Assembly (NCBI GenBank): GCA_017483125.1
Contig: JAFULU010000267.1
Coordinates: 1-32,575, forward strand
Source of the DNA: Clostridia bacterium
GTDB taxonomy: Bacteria > Bacillota > Clostridia > Oscillospirales > CAG-272
DNA: 32,575 nt
Reading direction: 5' to 3'
Below the pieces are notes generated by a model that did not search any database, had not been told where the DNA came from, and was given only the letters and a program-made list of their open reading frames with translations. Position numbers and translations under genes: made by a program. Of the stretch, positions 24,760-32,498 are shown piece by piece. How positions within the stretch are numbered: position 1 is the first letter of the stretch; each line of letters starts with the position of its first letter.

Positions 24760-25983
24760 ATGGCAGAAAAGAAAAGCTCCCATTACCTCTCGGGTAAGGA
24801 GGTCCGCGCCATTGCCAAGGAGAATCGCAAGATCATGAACGCCTTGGAGAAGCGCAAGCACAGACGGGCCGACGAAGCCGAGTTCACCACCGAAATGAAG
24901 GATCCCGCCAACATTCTGGAGATCGACGACCTCCACACCTACTTCTTCACGGATCAGGGCGTGGTCAAGGCCGTCAACGGTGTTTCCTTCAACGTCCCCA
25001 AGAACGCCACCGTTGGTGTTGTGGGCGAGTCGGGCTGCGGTAAGAGCGTGACCTCCATGTCGGTCATGCAGCTGCTCCAAGGGCCCCAGGGACAGATCGT
25101 CTCGGGTGCCATCCGCTTCAACTCCCACGACTTCAAGCGGGATGCCAAGGGCAACATCATCCCCACGGGTGAGGTGGACCAGTACGGTACTCCCCTCTAC
25201 GAGATGGAGGATAAGGTATTCGACATCGCCTCCATGCCCATTCATGAGATCCACCGCATCCGCGGCCGCCAGATCGCCATGATCTTCCAGGAGCCCATGA
25301 CCTCCCTCAACCCCGTCTTCACCATCGGCGACCAGCTGGATGAGGTCACCTTCATCCACGTTCCCGGTGCCACCAAGGAGATGGCCCAGGCCCGCTCCAT
25401 GGAAATGCTCTCTCTGGTGGGCATCGCCGCCCCCGAGCGAGTCTACAAGGCCTTCCCCCACGAGCTGTCGGGCGGTATGCGCCAGCGCGTCATGATCTCC
25501 ATGGCTCTGGCCTGCAACCCCCGCCTCATCATCGCCGACGAGCCTACCACGGCTCTGGACGTGACCATCCAGGCCCAGATCCTGGATCTGCTCCGCGACC
25601 TGAAGGACAAGATGGACGGCTCCATCCTGCTCATCACCCACGACCTGGGCGTCATCGCCGAGATGGCCGACTTCGTGGTGGTCATGTACGCGGGCCGCGT
25701 CATCGAGATGGGCACCGTGGCTGAGATCTTCCACGATCCCCGCCATCCCTATACCATCGGTCTGCAGAAGTCCAAGCCTACCATGGACTCCGACAGCGAG
25801 ACCCTGTTCAACATCCCCGGCAACGTCCCCAATCCCGTGAATATGCCCAACCACTGCTACTTCAAGGAGCGTTGCGACCGTTGCATAGAGAAGTGTAGCG
25901 GGGACTACCCCTGCATGGTGCAGGTCAGCCCCACCCATTTCGTGTCCTGTCACCTGTACGGAGAGGAGGAGAGCCATGGCTGA
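24760..25983 (+). CDS. oppD: Oligopeptide ABC transporter ATPase, OppD type
   Basis: This is a 407-residue cytosolic ATPase. Walker A is GESGCGKS (89-96), the signature LSGGM is at 236-240, and Walker B is LIIADE (256-261) followed by PTTALD, with H294 in LLITHD. A charged about 48-residue N-terminal extension precedes the usual start. The C-terminal oligopeptide-transporter domain holds six cysteines (366, 372, 375, 379, 385, 397). Cys-rich tails of this position bind an iron-sulfur cluster in some OppD/DppD proteins. GGAGGTG precedes ATG 24760. The gene overlaps the next by 8 nt (25976-25983), implying translational coupling with OppF. Confidence 0.93.
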   Translation: MAEKKSSHYLSGKEVRAIAKENRKIMNALEKRKHRRADEAEFTTEMKDPANILEIDDLHTYFFTDQGVVKAVNGVSFNVPKNATVGVVGESGCGKSVTSMSVMQLLQGPQGQIVSGAIRFNSHDFKRDAKGNIIPTGEVDQYGTPLYEMEDKVFDIASMPIHEIHRIRGRQIAMIFQEPMTSLNPVFTIGDQLDEVTFIHVPGATKEMAQARSMEMLSLVGIAAPERVYKAFPHELSGGMRQRVMISMALACNPRLIIADEPTTALDVTIQAQILDLLRDLKDKMDGSILLITHDLGVIAEMADFVVVMYAGRVIEMGTVAEIFHDPRHPYTIGLQKSKPTMDSDSETLFNIPGNVPNPVNMPNHCYFKERCDRCIEKCSGDYPCMVQVSPTHFVSCHLYGEEESHG

Positions 25984-26992
25984 TACCAAGAATATGACGG
26001 CTGAAGCCGTAGAGACCGCCGATGAGCGCAAGCCCCTCCTTTCGGTGAAGGATCTCCGCAAGGCCTTCCCCATCAAGAAGTCCCTGACGGGTAAGGTCCA
26101 GCAGGAGCTGATCGCCGTGGACAACGTCTCCTTCGATCTCTACCCCGGCGAGACTCTGGGTATCGTGGGCGAGTCGGGCTGCGGTAAGACCACCCTGGGC
26201 CGTACCATCCTCAAGCTCCACCCCTCAAACGGCGGACAGATCATCTACGACGGCAAGGACATCACCGACTACTCCAAGACCCAGATGCGCTCCCTGCGCA
26301 CCGAAATGCAGATCATCTTCCAGGACCCCTACTCCTCCCTGCCTCCCCGCGCTACCGTGGGCGACATCCTTTCCGAGCCTGTAAAGGTCCACAAGATCGT
26401 CCCCGCCCGCGAAGTCAAGGATTACGTCATTGACCTCATGGAGCAGTGCGGTCTCCGCGACTACTACTACGAGCGCTACCCCCACGAGTTTTCGGGCGGT
26501 CAGCGACAGAGAATCTGCATTGCCCGCGCTCTGTCGGTCAACCCCAAGCTGGTGGTCTGCGACGAGCCCGTGTCGGCTCTGGACGTGTCCATCCAGGCCC
26601 AGATCATCAACCTGCTGAAGAAGCTCCAGAAGGAGCGCAACCTGACCTACCTTTTCATCTCCCACGACCTGTCGGTGGTCAAGTTCATTTCCGACAAGAT
26701 CGGCGTCATGTACCTGGGCAACATGGTGGAGTTCGGTGCCAAGAAGGATATTTTCGGCAACCCCCTCCACCCCTACACCCGCGCCCTCTTCTCGGCCATC
26801 CCCAACCCCGATCCCGACAAGAAGATGGAGCGAATCGTGCTGAAGGGGGATATCCCCTCTCCCGCCAATCCCCCCGCGGGGTGCCGCTTCCATACCCGTT
26901 GCCCCGAGGCCTGCGAGGCGTGCGGTGCCGAGATCCCTGCCTACCGCGAGGCCGAGCCCGGGCACTTCGTGGCCTGCCACAAGGTCAACTGA
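25976..26992 (+). CDS. oppF: Oligopeptide ABC transporter ATPase, OppF type
   Basis: This is a 338-residue ATPase that partners OppD. Walker A is GESGCGKT (65-72), the signature FSGGQ is at 172-176, and Walker B is LVVCDE (192-197) followed by PVSALD. H230 is in LFISHD. The segment usually read as SSLNPR is SSLPPR here (120-125). The C-terminal tail has C303, C309, C313, C316 and C334. Translation is coupled to OppD through an 8-nt overlap with GGAGAGGAGGAG just upstream. It is followed after 3 nt by a small membrane protein gene. Confidence 0.93.
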   Translation: MADTKNMTAEAVETADERKPLLSVKDLRKAFPIKKSLTGKVQQELIAVDNVSFDLYPGETLGIVGESGCGKTTLGRTILKLHPSNGGQIIYDGKDITDYSKTQMRSLRTEMQIIFQDPYSSLPPRATVGDILSEPVKVHKIVPAREVKDYVIDLMEQCGLRDYYYERYPHEFSGGQRQRICIARALSVNPKLVVCDEPVSALDVSIQAQIINLLKKLQKERNLTYLFISHDLSVVKFISDKIGVMYLGNMVEFGAKKDIFGNPLHPYTRALFSAIPNPDPDKKMERIVLKGDIPSPANPPAGCRFHTRCPEACEACGAEIPAYREAEPGHFVACHKVN

Positions 26993-26995
26993 ACT

Positions 26996-27283
26996 ATGGG
27001 TAAGGACAAGCAGCAACCCAAAAAGAAGAAGGAAAAGGTCACCTACGTGGACGATGGCTCTACCGTAGCCGATATGTCGGGGGTGCGGGGCAATACCCCC
27101 CTCCGCCGTCCCGTACAGCCCTCCTACAAGAAGCAGAAGCCCCAGCCCACCACCAGAGCGGGAAGCATCTGGCAGACCTACGTCTCCGCCGTCCGCTCCA
27201 TGATCGGCCCCATGCTGATCTTTCTGGGGGGAATGTCGGTGGTCTTCTTCCTCATCTGGGTCATCCTCGGCTTCTTCGCATAA
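26996..27283 (+). CDS. Small basic single-span membrane protein of the Opp operon
   Basis: This is a 95-residue protein. The first about 55 residues are hydrophilic and very basic (QQPKKKKEK, then PSYKKQKPQP) and would be cytoplasmic or nucleic-acid/lipid-facing. One long hydrophobic stretch near the C-terminus (IGPMLIFLGGMSVVFFLIWVILGFFA) forms one span, possibly a re-entrant hairpin. The start codon lies 3 nt after the oppF stop, so it is co-translated with the transporter. I do not recognise the family. GC and codon use match its neighbours, supporting a real gene. It may be an accessory of the transporter or of the surface protease. Confidence 0.7.
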   Translation: MGKDKQQPKKKKEKVTYVDDGSTVADMSGVRGNTPLRRPVQPSYKKQKPQPTTRAGSIWQTYVSAVRSMIGPMLIFLGGMSVVFFLIWVILGFFA

Positions 27284-27308
27284 GTCAATCATCAACGAAA
27301 AAAGCATT

Positions 27309-27339
27309 ACCGCGCAAGCCCTTTTCCGACTTGCGCGGT
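27309..27339 (+). terminator. Terminator-like hairpin closing the protease-Opp operon
   Basis: A 10-bp perfect stem (ACCGCGCAAG pairing with CTTGCGCGGT) encloses an 11-nt loop, 25 nt after the stop codon. It is preceded by an A run, but the T run after it is weak (CTCCCCATTTC). Since no promoter is evident before the gene at 27371, partial read-through is possible. Confidence 0.6.
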
Positions 27340-27370
27340 CTCCCCATTTCACCCGAGAAAGGATACGGTT

Positions 27371-29572
27371 ATGAAACTTTCTGTAAGGATCCTCACCCTC
27401 CTCCTCTGCCTCTCCATGCTGGCGGGGGTCTGCTCCTTCGGTGTGTCCGCCGCGCCCGCCACTCTTACGGGTACGGTCAAGACCGACTCCGCCCCCATCA
27501 TGATCGACGGCAAGGAGACGGGCGCCACCCTGACCCAGTACCTCCTGGAGAAGGGCTCTACCTACAGCACCGCCGCCGACGGACTGGTCAGCGTAGTGGA
27601 GCTGGAGCTGTCGGACAAGCTTACCATGGCTGTCCTCAACGGCGGCGCGTACACCTGGACCAAGGATACCATGGGCAACAACGCCGTGGCCTACAACAAT
27701 GCCCACAGCGACGGCACCGTCATCGCCGCCATCAACGGCGACCCCTGGATCGTCCACCACACCGACTACGACGGCGATGGCAAGAAGGCCACCGGCCCCT
27801 CGGTCAAGCACGTCAGCGTTTCCCGCGGCACCATGATCATCGGGGGTGAGGTGTGGGCCTCCCACCAGATCGACGACGAGAACAACCTGGCCCGTGACGA
27901 TAACGTGGAGCGGGGCACGGGTGCCTCCCGCGGACCCGTCTTCGCCATCAAGGCCGACGGCACCGCCATGATCGGTCAGCCCACCATCAATATCGCCATC
28001 AAGAACACCACCACCAACGTCAACGTCACGGGAAACGGCATCAACCGCCTCCCCGCCCCCAACTCGGTCATCCTCTACAACCAGCGCTGCGGCACCGAGT
28101 CCTTTGCCTTTGAGGATGCCTACGAGATCTATCTGGAGTGCTCCGACTCCGCCTTCCGTCTCGGCAAGGAGACCAAGGGTAAGGTGGTTGCCATCTTCAA
28201 GAACGGCGACAAGGCCGAGCGTCCCGCCATCACCGATAAGACCGTGGTCATCTCTGCCCGCGGCACCGCCATCACCCGCGTCACCGACAAGTTCAAGGTG
28301 GGCGACAGCGTGACCCTGACCCCCAACGTCATCAACGACCTCATGACCTCCACCCAGAAGGCGGATTGGGCGGGTGTCACCGAGGCCATGGCGGGCTTCT
28401 TCACCCTCGTGCAGAAGGGCAACGCCACGGGTCAGCCCGGCAACAACACCCACTACCCCTGCACCATCCTGGGCCTGACCAAGGAAGGGAAGGTCATCAT
28501 GCTCTCCACCACCGCCACCGTAGACGGTACCCGCAACGCCTGCAAGATGACCAACCTCCCCGCCCTCTGCAAGGAGCTGGGTCTGCACACCGCCATCCTC
28601 ATGGACGGCGGCGGCTCCACCACCATGGTGACCCTGTCGGGGGATAACTACGTCCGCCGCTCCTCTGCCGTGGACGGTAACAATAGCATCCGTGCCGTCA
28701 TTCACGGTATGGGTGTGGTCTACAAGGGCGTGGACGAGGAGCCCAAGAACATCGAGGCCGTCGCCACCTACACCCTCCCCGGCATCGGCCTTTCGGCTCC
28801 CGAGCCTCCCGACACCGACGGAGCCGACCTGAAGGTGGATCCCTCCTACGCCTATGGCTACATGGCGCAGGTGGAGAACATCAACGGCGTGGACTACACC
28901 GACCTCGTCGGCCGCCGCGATCCCGCCTACACCTCCTCCTGGACTGCCGAGCAGAAGGCCGCCGCCATTCAGCCCGCCACCCTGCCCGAGCTGATGCTTA
29001 CCGAGGACGGCAAGATGGTGCTGTCGGGCTGGGCCCAGGTCAACGGCGGTCAGAGCAAGCACTACTGGTCGGTGGACAAGCTCCATTGGTACGAATGCAC
29101 CGATGGCACCTTCACCGATGCCGAGCAGGAGATTCTGGACAAGGCCACCAATGAGGGCAACATGAAGCTCCCCACCGCCGTAAACGGCCGCTTTGAGGGC
29201 TTGACCGTTGATCTCTCGAAGGAGGAAGGAGACAGCTTCACCGTATACCTGGCCGTGGCCGCCGCGGGCAACGCCGAGAAGCTGCTCCACTACCTGACTG
29301 TTGAGAAGGTGGTACGCTACACCGAGGAGACCGAGGCTCCCACCGAGGAGCCTACGGAGGAGCCTACCGAGCAGCCCACCGAGGAGCCTACGGAAGTGCC
29401 CACTGAGACCGAAGCTCCCACCGAGGCTCCCACGGAAGCCCCCACCGAAGCGCCTACCGAGGCACCCACCGAGGCTCCCAAGAGTGGTTGCGGCTCGGTC
29501 TTGACCGTCTCCGCGGGCGTCCTGCTGACTGCCATCGCCGCCGCCGTGGCCTGCGGAAAGCGGAAGAAATAA
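27371..29572 (+). CDS. Secreted phosphodiester glycosidase (NAGPA/DUF2233 family), C-terminally anchored
   Basis: This is a 733-residue exported protein. The signal peptide (1-28) has a likely cleavage after VSA. The NAGPA-type catalytic domain spans about 85-460, with AAINGDPWIVHH, RGPVFAIKADG, CTILGLTKEGKVIML and the active-site loop LMDGGGST (D412-S416). Known relatives remove sugar caps from phosphodiesters in exopolysaccharide, wall or teichoic polymers. Residues about 480-650 are an extra beta-rich domain (TLPELMLTEDGKMVLSGWAQ) of unknown role. Residues 651-703 are a TEEP/TEAP linker, followed by GCGSVLTVSAG, one hydrophobic span and a KRKK tail (730-733). AAAGGA lies 7 nt before ATG 27371. 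Its position after the peptide-uptake operon suggests another surface-processing role; the substrate is not determinable. Confidence 0.82.
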   Translation: MKLSVRILTLLLCLSMLAGVCSFGVSAAPATLTGTVKTDSAPIMIDGKETGATLTQYLLEKGSTYSTAADGLVSVVELELSDKLTMAVLNGGAYTWTKDTMGNNAVAYNNAHSDGTVIAAINGDPWIVHHTDYDGDGKKATGPSVKHVSVSRGTMIIGGEVWASHQIDDENNLARDDNVERGTGASRGPVFAIKADGTAMIGQPTINIAIKNTTTNVNVTGNGINRLPAPNSVILYNQRCGTESFAFEDAYEIYLECSDSAFRLGKETKGKVVAIFKNGDKAERPAITDKTVVISARGTAITRVTDKFKVGDSVTLTPNVINDLMTSTQKADWAGVTEAMAGFFTLVQKGNATGQPGNNTHYPCTILGLTKEGKVIMLSTTATVDGTRNACKMTNLPALCKELGLHTAILMDGGGSTTMVTLSGDNYVRRSSAVDGNNSIRAVIHGMGVVYKGVDEEPKNIEAVATYTLPGIGLSAPEPPDTDGADLKVDPSYAYGYMAQVENINGVDYTDLVGRRDPAYTSSWTAEQKAAAIQPATLPELMLTEDGKMVLSGWAQVNGGQSKHYWSVDKLHWYECTDGTFTDAEQEILDKATNEGNMKLPTAVNGRFEGLTVDLSKEEGDSFTVYLAVAAAGNAEKLLHYLTVEKVVRYTEETEAPTEEPTEEPTEQPTEEPTEVPTETEAPTEAPTEAPTEAPTEAPTEAPKSGCGSVLTVSAGVLLTAIAAAVACGKRKK
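29321..29479 (+). repeat. Low-complexity TEEP/TEAP tandem repeat in the glycosidase gene
   Basis: This is a near-12-nt period repeat encoding about 13 four-residue T-E-x-P units (residues 651-703). The first block favours TEEP and the last block TEAP. It acts as a wall-spanning linker before the C-terminal membrane span. Confidence 0.85.
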
Positions 29573-29596
29573 GCCTCTTTTCCCATATAATCTCAC

Positions 29597-29626
29597 GCGC
29601 ACCCTGCTTTTGCGGGGTGCGCTTTT
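29597..29626 (+). terminator. Strong intrinsic terminator after the glycosidase gene
   Basis: An 11-bp GC-rich stem (29597-29607 with 29612-29622, one G-U pair) closes a TTTT loop and is followed by TTTTCC. It lies 25 nt after the stop codon. Confidence 0.85.
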
Positions 29627-29663
29627 CCACGAAGTGGGAGGAATGAGAAAAACCTCAAAAAAT

Positions 29664-29690
29664 GCGGAAATTTGCCGTGAAAATTTCTGC
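29664..29690 (+). repeat. Inverted repeat just upstream of the T-box promoter
   Basis: GCGGAAATTT (29664-29673) can pair with AAATTTCTGC (29681-29690), 10 bp with one G-T, around a 7-nt spacer. It ends 7 nt before the -35 box. It contains GGAAATTT, which is repeated upstream of the second T-box promoter, so it may be an operator or activator site. Confidence 0.5.
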
Positions 29691-29697
29691 AAACCTA

Positions 29698-29726
29698 TTG
29701 ACAAGTCAACGAAATTGTGCTATAAT
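29698..29726 (+). promoter_or_regulatory. Consensus promoter of the first T-box unit
   Basis: TTGACA (29698-29703) and TATAAT (29721-29726), both perfect, are 17 nt apart. Transcription should start near 29733. Confidence 0.9.
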
Positions 29727-29732
29727 ACGCCC

Positions 29733-30019
29733 AATCGAATAGAAAAACAAAGGCTATGACGAAGACGGTCAAGGTCGGATGCGTACAGAGAGTCGGCGGT
29801 TGGTGCGAGCAGACGGTATTCCCCTGAGAGACCCATCCCTTCCGAGCCGGAGGACTTGAACCCGTCCCATGGATGAAAGTAGAGACTCCCGTGGATGCCG
29901 CGTGAGAGCATAGGAATTATTGGATTCCGAAGAGGTGGCGGAAGCTTTTCCGCAATTTGAGTGGTACCGCGAGTGTTATGCACCCGTCTCAAAGTGTTTT
30001 GAGGCAGGTGTGTTTTTTT
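29733..30019 (+). promoter_or_regulatory. T-box riboswitch leader
   Basis: All main T-box landmarks are present. Stem I begins at TGACGAAGAC (29757-29766), with a lower helix GACGG (29764-29768) pairing with CCGTC (29862-29866). AGAGAG (29787-29792) and the distal GGTTGGTGCGAGC follow. The T-box core GAGTGGTACCGCG spans 29959-29971. TTTGAG (29956-29961) and CTCAAA (29988-29993) form the antiterminator base, and the same CTCAAA is used by the terminator stem. The bulge reads TGGT, predicting a tRNA with discriminator A73. A stem of 6 bp (29938-29953) precedes the T-box. The specifier codon should lie in the 3' side of the specifier loop (about 29846-29861), but I could not fix it with confidence. 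Uncharged tRNA should switch on the gene at 30051. Confidence 0.92.
29981..30019 (+). terminator. T-box regulated terminator
   Basis: A 13-position stem with one mismatch (29981-29993 with 29998-30010) closes a GTGT loop and is followed by TG and a run of seven T. It is mutually exclusive with the antiterminator formed by 29956-29961 and 29988-29993. Confidence 0.9.
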
Positions 30020-30050
30020 GTTCGTAAACAATCCCAAGGAGGACCCTACC

Positions 30051-32384
30051 ATGGCAAAAGAAACAAGAACGAATGCCGTAGATACGGTCGCCGCTTCGGC
30101 CAATGCCCGAGCGAACGACCGGGCGAAGCTTCAAGAGGTCGCGATCCGTATCCGCGAGATGCGTGACATCTGCGGCTTCACCGTAGCCGAGATGGCCGAG
30201 AAGACCGAGGTCAGCAACGCCGCTTACGTGGCCTACGAGGCGGGTGAGCTGGACTTCCCCTTCACCTTCATCCACAAGTGCGCCCAGGCCTTTGGCATTG
30301 GCATTACCGATCTTCTGGAGGGTCGCTCCGCCCATCTGTCCTCCTACACCGTTACCCGCAAGGGCGAAGGCCAGGAGACCGCCAAGGAGGCGGGCATCAG
30401 CATCATGTCGGTGGCCCCCCTCTTCCGCAAGAAGATCGCCGAGCCCTACCGCGTCCGCTACGAGTACGATCCCGAGCTGCAGAACAAGCCCATCCATCTG
30501 GTCAAGCACGCGGGCCAGGAGTTTGACTTCGTGCTGGAGGGTAAGCTGAAGGTCCAGGTCGGCTCCAACGTGGAGTACCTGGAGGCGGGGGACAGCATCT
30601 ACTACAATTCCTCCACCCCCCACGGTATGATCGCCGTGGACGGCCAGGACTGTCTCTTCATGGCGGTGGTGCTCCCGGGTGAGAGCACCCTGTCCGCCGA
30701 GCTGGTGCAGGAGACTCTGCGCCAGGTCCACACCGAGGCGCTCCCCGCCACCGAGACCGTCACCACTCCCTTCATCGACACTGTGGTGGACGAGAACGGA
30801 GCCCTGCAGAAGATCTCCTTCAAGAACGAGGATCAGTTCAACTTCGCCTTTGACGTGGTGGACGCCCTCGCCAAGCGGGATCCCAACAAGCTGGCCATGC
30901 TCCACATCTCCCGCGACATGGTGGAGCGCCGCTTTACCTTCAACGATATGAAGCGCGCCTCGAACCAGGCCGCCAACTACTTCAAGTCCCTGGGCATCCA
31001 AAAGGGCGACCGCGTCATGCTGGTGCTGAAGCGCCACTACCAGTTCTGGTTCGCCATCCTGGGTCTTCATAAGCTGGGCGCCATTGCCATCCCCGCCACC
31101 AACCAGCTGGTCAAGCACGATCTGGAGTACCGCTTCAACGCCGCCGAGGTGTCCGCCATCGTCTGCACCGCCGACGGTGACGTAGCCCGACAGGTGGAGC
31201 TGGCCGAGGTCGATTCTCCCTCCCTCAAGACCAAGATCCTGGTGGGGGGCGACCGCGAGGGCTGGCGCAACTTCGACAAGGAGTTCCCCCTCTACTCCGC
31301 TCACTTCTACCGCGGCGACGACACCCCCTGCGGTGACGATCCCATGATCATGTTCTTCACCTCGGGCACCACGGGCTACCCCAAGATCGCCGCCCACAGC
31401 TACAAGTACGCCCTGGGCCACTACATCACCGCCAAGTACTGGCACGGTGTGAGCGAGGACGGTCTCCACTTCACCATCTCGGATACGGGCTGGGGTAAGG
31501 CTCTGTGGGGAAAGCTCTACGGTCAGTGGCTGGCCGAGGGCGCGGTCTTCACCTACGACTTCGACCGCTTCGACGCCTCGGTGATCCTCCCCATGTTCGC
31601 CAAGTACCAGATCACCACCTTCTGCGCGCCTCCCACCATGCTCCGCATGATGATCAAGGAGGACATCTCCAAGTACGATTTCTCCTCTGTCCGTCACATG
31701 ACCACCGCGGGCGAGGCCCTCAACCCCGAGGTCTACCGCCAGTTCGAGAAGGCTACGGGCCTCCAGATCAAGGAGGGCTTCGGTCAGACCGAGACCACCC
31801 TGTCCATCGCCAACCTCATGGGCAATCCCCACAAGGTGGGCTCCATGGGTAAGCCCTCGCCTCTGTACGACATGATGCTGGTGGATCCCGACGGCAATCC
31901 CGTCCCCGACGGTGAGACGGGTGAGATCGTCATCAAGGTGGGCGACAAGGCCCCCTGCGGCCTCTTCCTGGGCTACTACCGCAACCAGGAGAAGACCGAC
32001 GAGGTGCTTCACGACGGCTACTACCACACCGGCGACACCGCCTGGTGCGATGAGGACGGCTTCTACTGGTACGTGGGTCGCGTGGACGACGTCATCAAGT
32101 CCTCGGGCTACCGCATCGGGCCCTTCGAGATCGAGTCTGTCATCATGGAGCTGCCCTACGTCCTGGAGTGCGGCGTGTCTGCCGAGCCCGATGAGGTCCG
32201 CGGCCAGGTGGTCAAGGCTTCCGTCGTCCTCGTGAAGGGTACCGAGCCCACCGAGGAGCTGAAGAAGGAGATCCAGAACTACGTCAAGAAGAACACCGCT
32301 CCCTACAAGTACCCTCGTATCGTGGTGTTCCGCGACGAGCTGCCCAAGACCATCAGCGGCAAGATCCAGCGCAACAAGCTGTAA
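30051..32384 (+). CDS. XRE-cupin regulator fused to AMP-forming acyl-CoA ligase
   Basis: This is a 777-residue single chain. Residues 27-92 are an XRE helix-turn-helix (RIREMRDICGFTVAEMAEKTEVSNAAYVAYEAG). Residues about 140-210 are a cupin barrel (HAGQEFDFVLEGKLKVQVG, then YLEAGDSIYYNSSTPHG with H191). Residues about 255-777 are an ANL-superfamily ligase close to medium-chain/aryl acyl-CoA synthetases. It has the P-loop FFTSGTTGYPK (435-445), GFGQTETT (576-583), YHTGDTAW (658-665), GRVDDVIKSSGYRIGP (676-691), and catalytic Lys771 in TISGKIQ. It should activate a carboxylic acid with ATP and CoA and may sense the same ligand through the cupin to control DNA binding. ATG 30051 has AAGGAGG 8 nt upstream; an in-frame start at 30018 falls in the terminator tail. 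Related XRE-cupin and ligase genes neighbour ketoacid ferredoxin oxidoreductases in other Clostridia, suggesting amino acid fermentation. The acid substrate is unknown. Confidence 0.88.
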   Translation: MAKETRTNAVDTVAASANARANDRAKLQEVAIRIREMRDICGFTVAEMAEKTEVSNAAYVAYEAGELDFPFTFIHKCAQAFGIGITDLLEGRSAHLSSYTVTRKGEGQETAKEAGISIMSVAPLFRKKIAEPYRVRYEYDPELQNKPIHLVKHAGQEFDFVLEGKLKVQVGSNVEYLEAGDSIYYNSSTPHGMIAVDGQDCLFMAVVLPGESTLSAELVQETLRQVHTEALPATETVTTPFIDTVVDENGALQKISFKNEDQFNFAFDVVDALAKRDPNKLAMLHISRDMVERRFTFNDMKRASNQAANYFKSLGIQKGDRVMLVLKRHYQFWFAILGLHKLGAIAIPATNQLVKHDLEYRFNAAEVSAIVCTADGDVARQVELAEVDSPSLKTKILVGGDREGWRNFDKEFPLYSAHFYRGDDTPCGDDPMIMFFTSGTTGYPKIAAHSYKYALGHYITAKYWHGVSEDGLHFTISDTGWGKALWGKLYGQWLAEGAVFTYDFDRFDASVILPMFAKYQITTFCAPPTMLRMMIKEDISKYDFSSVRHMTTAGEALNPEVYRQFEKATGLQIKEGFGQTETTLSIANLMGNPHKVGSMGKPSPLYDMMLVDPDGNPVPDGETGEIVIKVGDKAPCGLFLGYYRNQEKTDEVLHDGYYHTGDTAWCDEDGFYWYVGRVDDVIKSSGYRIGPFEIESVIMELPYVLECGVSAEPDEVRGQVVKASVVLVKGTEPTEELKKEIQNYVKKNTAPYKYPRIVVFRDELPKTISGKIQRNKL

Positions 32385-32429
32385 GGGCGGGAAGGTGTGA
32401 AATACTACAAAAAGTTACTTGTCATGACA

Positions 32430-32443
32430 GGAAATTTTGCGTG
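32430..32443 (+). promoter_or_regulatory. Copy of the upstream promoter motif (putative operator)
   Basis: GGAAATTTTGCGTG here matches GGAAATTTGCCGTG at 29666-29679 in 12 of 14 positions. Each copy lies about 32-34 nt before a TTGACA box. A 10-nt palindrome TGTCATGACA (32420-32429) abuts this copy. Confidence 0.45.
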
Positions 32444-32463
32444 GTTTTACCCAAATAAAATAA

Positions 32464-32492
32464 TTGACAAACAAACAAAGTTGTGTTATAAT
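32464..32492 (+). promoter_or_regulatory. Consensus promoter of the second T-box unit
   Basis: TTGACA (32464-32469) and TATAAT (32487-32492) are both perfect and 17 nt apart. The spacer is closely similar to that of the promoter at 29698-29726, sharing AAC-AA-TTGTG. Confidence 0.9.
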
Positions 32493-32498
32493 TATCTG

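Noticed and set aside
27284..27370. Promoter for the NAGPA-family gene
   Set aside because: No -35/-10 pair with acceptable spacing was seen in the 87-nt gap; only the hairpin and the ribosome-binding site are supported.
32385..32463. Terminator for the XRE-cupin-ligase gene
   Set aside because: No stem with a T run was found. The 10-nt palindrome at 32420-32429 has no U run, so transcription may read into the second T-box leader.
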